Shown here: positions 57,798 to 57,841 of the stretch, piece by piece | Position numbering within the stretch: the first letter of the stretch is position 1 | How the letters are laid out: each line of letters starts with the position of its first letter | Origin: Allobosea sp. Root483D1 | Lineage (GTDB): Bacteria; Pseudomonadota; Alphaproteobacteria; Rhizobiales; Beijerinckiaceae | Direction of reading: 5' to 3' | DNA: 57,841 nucleotides | Assembly (NCBI RefSeq): GCF_001429505.1 | Contig: NZ_LMJW01000006.1 | Coordinates: forward strand, 1-57,841 | The notes under the pieces: model-generated | The model's input: the letters and a program-made list of their open reading frames with translations, nothing else | What the model was told of the DNA's origin: nothing | The model's database searches: none | Translations under genes and position numbers: made by a program

Positions 57798-57841
57798 ATG
57801 GCGACGATCGAACAGGAGGGGGCCCGCCAAGGCGGGCCGCG
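57798..57841 (+). CDS. start of next gene, probably the ChvG sensor kinase
   Basis: An ATG 64 bases after the chvI stop opens a frame (MATIEQEGARQGGP) that runs to the window end. Only 14 codons are visible and carry no motif. In Rhizobiales chvI is followed by the sensor kinase gene chvG, so that is the likely identity; it rests on position alone. Confidence 0.45.
   Translation, partial: MATIEQEGARQGGP

Overview
The window is a GC-rich, densely packed chromosomal segment of an alphaproteobacterium, most likely a member of the Hyphomicrobiales (Rhizobiales) close to Bosea or the Bradyrhizobium relatives. The main reasons are the rimP-nusA-ylxR-infB-rbfA-truB block, the lnt-XRE-metK-trmB and tsaB-rimI-plsC-miaB-phoH-ybeY-corC-lnt runs, pckA beside a ChvI-type regulator, RegB/RegA (ActS/ActR), an intracellular PHB depolymerase, and rhizobial-type palindromic intergenic repeats. 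I see no tRNA, rRNA, CRISPR array or transposase gene. Nearly all of the sequence is coding, and no gene-free gap exceeds about 290 bases.

Layout. 1-8.8 kb (minus strand): a truncated chemoreceptor gene, then the translation/transcription operon rimP-nusA-ylxR-infB-rbfA-truB, read from a promoter whose short leader contains an intrinsic terminator. 8.9-12.5 kb: DUF2336, trmB, metK and an XRE regulator. 12.6-14.4 kb: a LuxR/LuxI quorum-sensing cassette of the BjaI/RpaI type plus a 95-residue companion gene, lying between two copies of the XRE gene. 15-30 kb (minus strand): lnt, corC, ybeY, phoH, miaB, plsC, rimI, tsaB, nfu, a Usp gene, trpS, murJ coupled to a ParDE toxin-antitoxin pair, then hslV-GNAT-hslU. 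30-38.5 kb (plus strand): hisB-DUF2628-hisH-hisA, interrupted by two minus-strand genes for periplasmic proteins (a Tat-exported carbonic anhydrase and a PheC-like protein), then hisF-hisE-coaA and small accessory genes. 38.5-48.5 kb: RidA, a TPR protein, an aminotransferase, cobQ, a TetR regulator and a surface-polysaccharide group (CapD-like dehydratase, epimerase, WecA/MraY-like transferase), then mmcB. 48.5-57.8 kb: a truncated globin next to the RegA/RegB redox system, PHB depolymerase, a YgjP-like peptidase, DUF4105, pckA, a HugZ-like protein, chvI and the start of the next gene.

The most notable non-genic structure is a family of mosaic palindromic repeats (four copies, near 22.3, 31.4, 38.9 and 48.9 kb). 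The stem arms differ between copies yet remain self-complementary. The elements abut genes closely enough to supply the stop codons of tsaB and hisB and, apparently, the start of the globin gene. The strongest candidates for a less-described system are the quorum-sensing cassette with its palindromic operator, companion protein and twin XRE genes; the ParDE module translationally coupled to the lipid II flippase gene; and the covarying repeats.

All functional calls come from reading motifs by eye. No database search was possible, so homology statements rest on recognition of family signatures.
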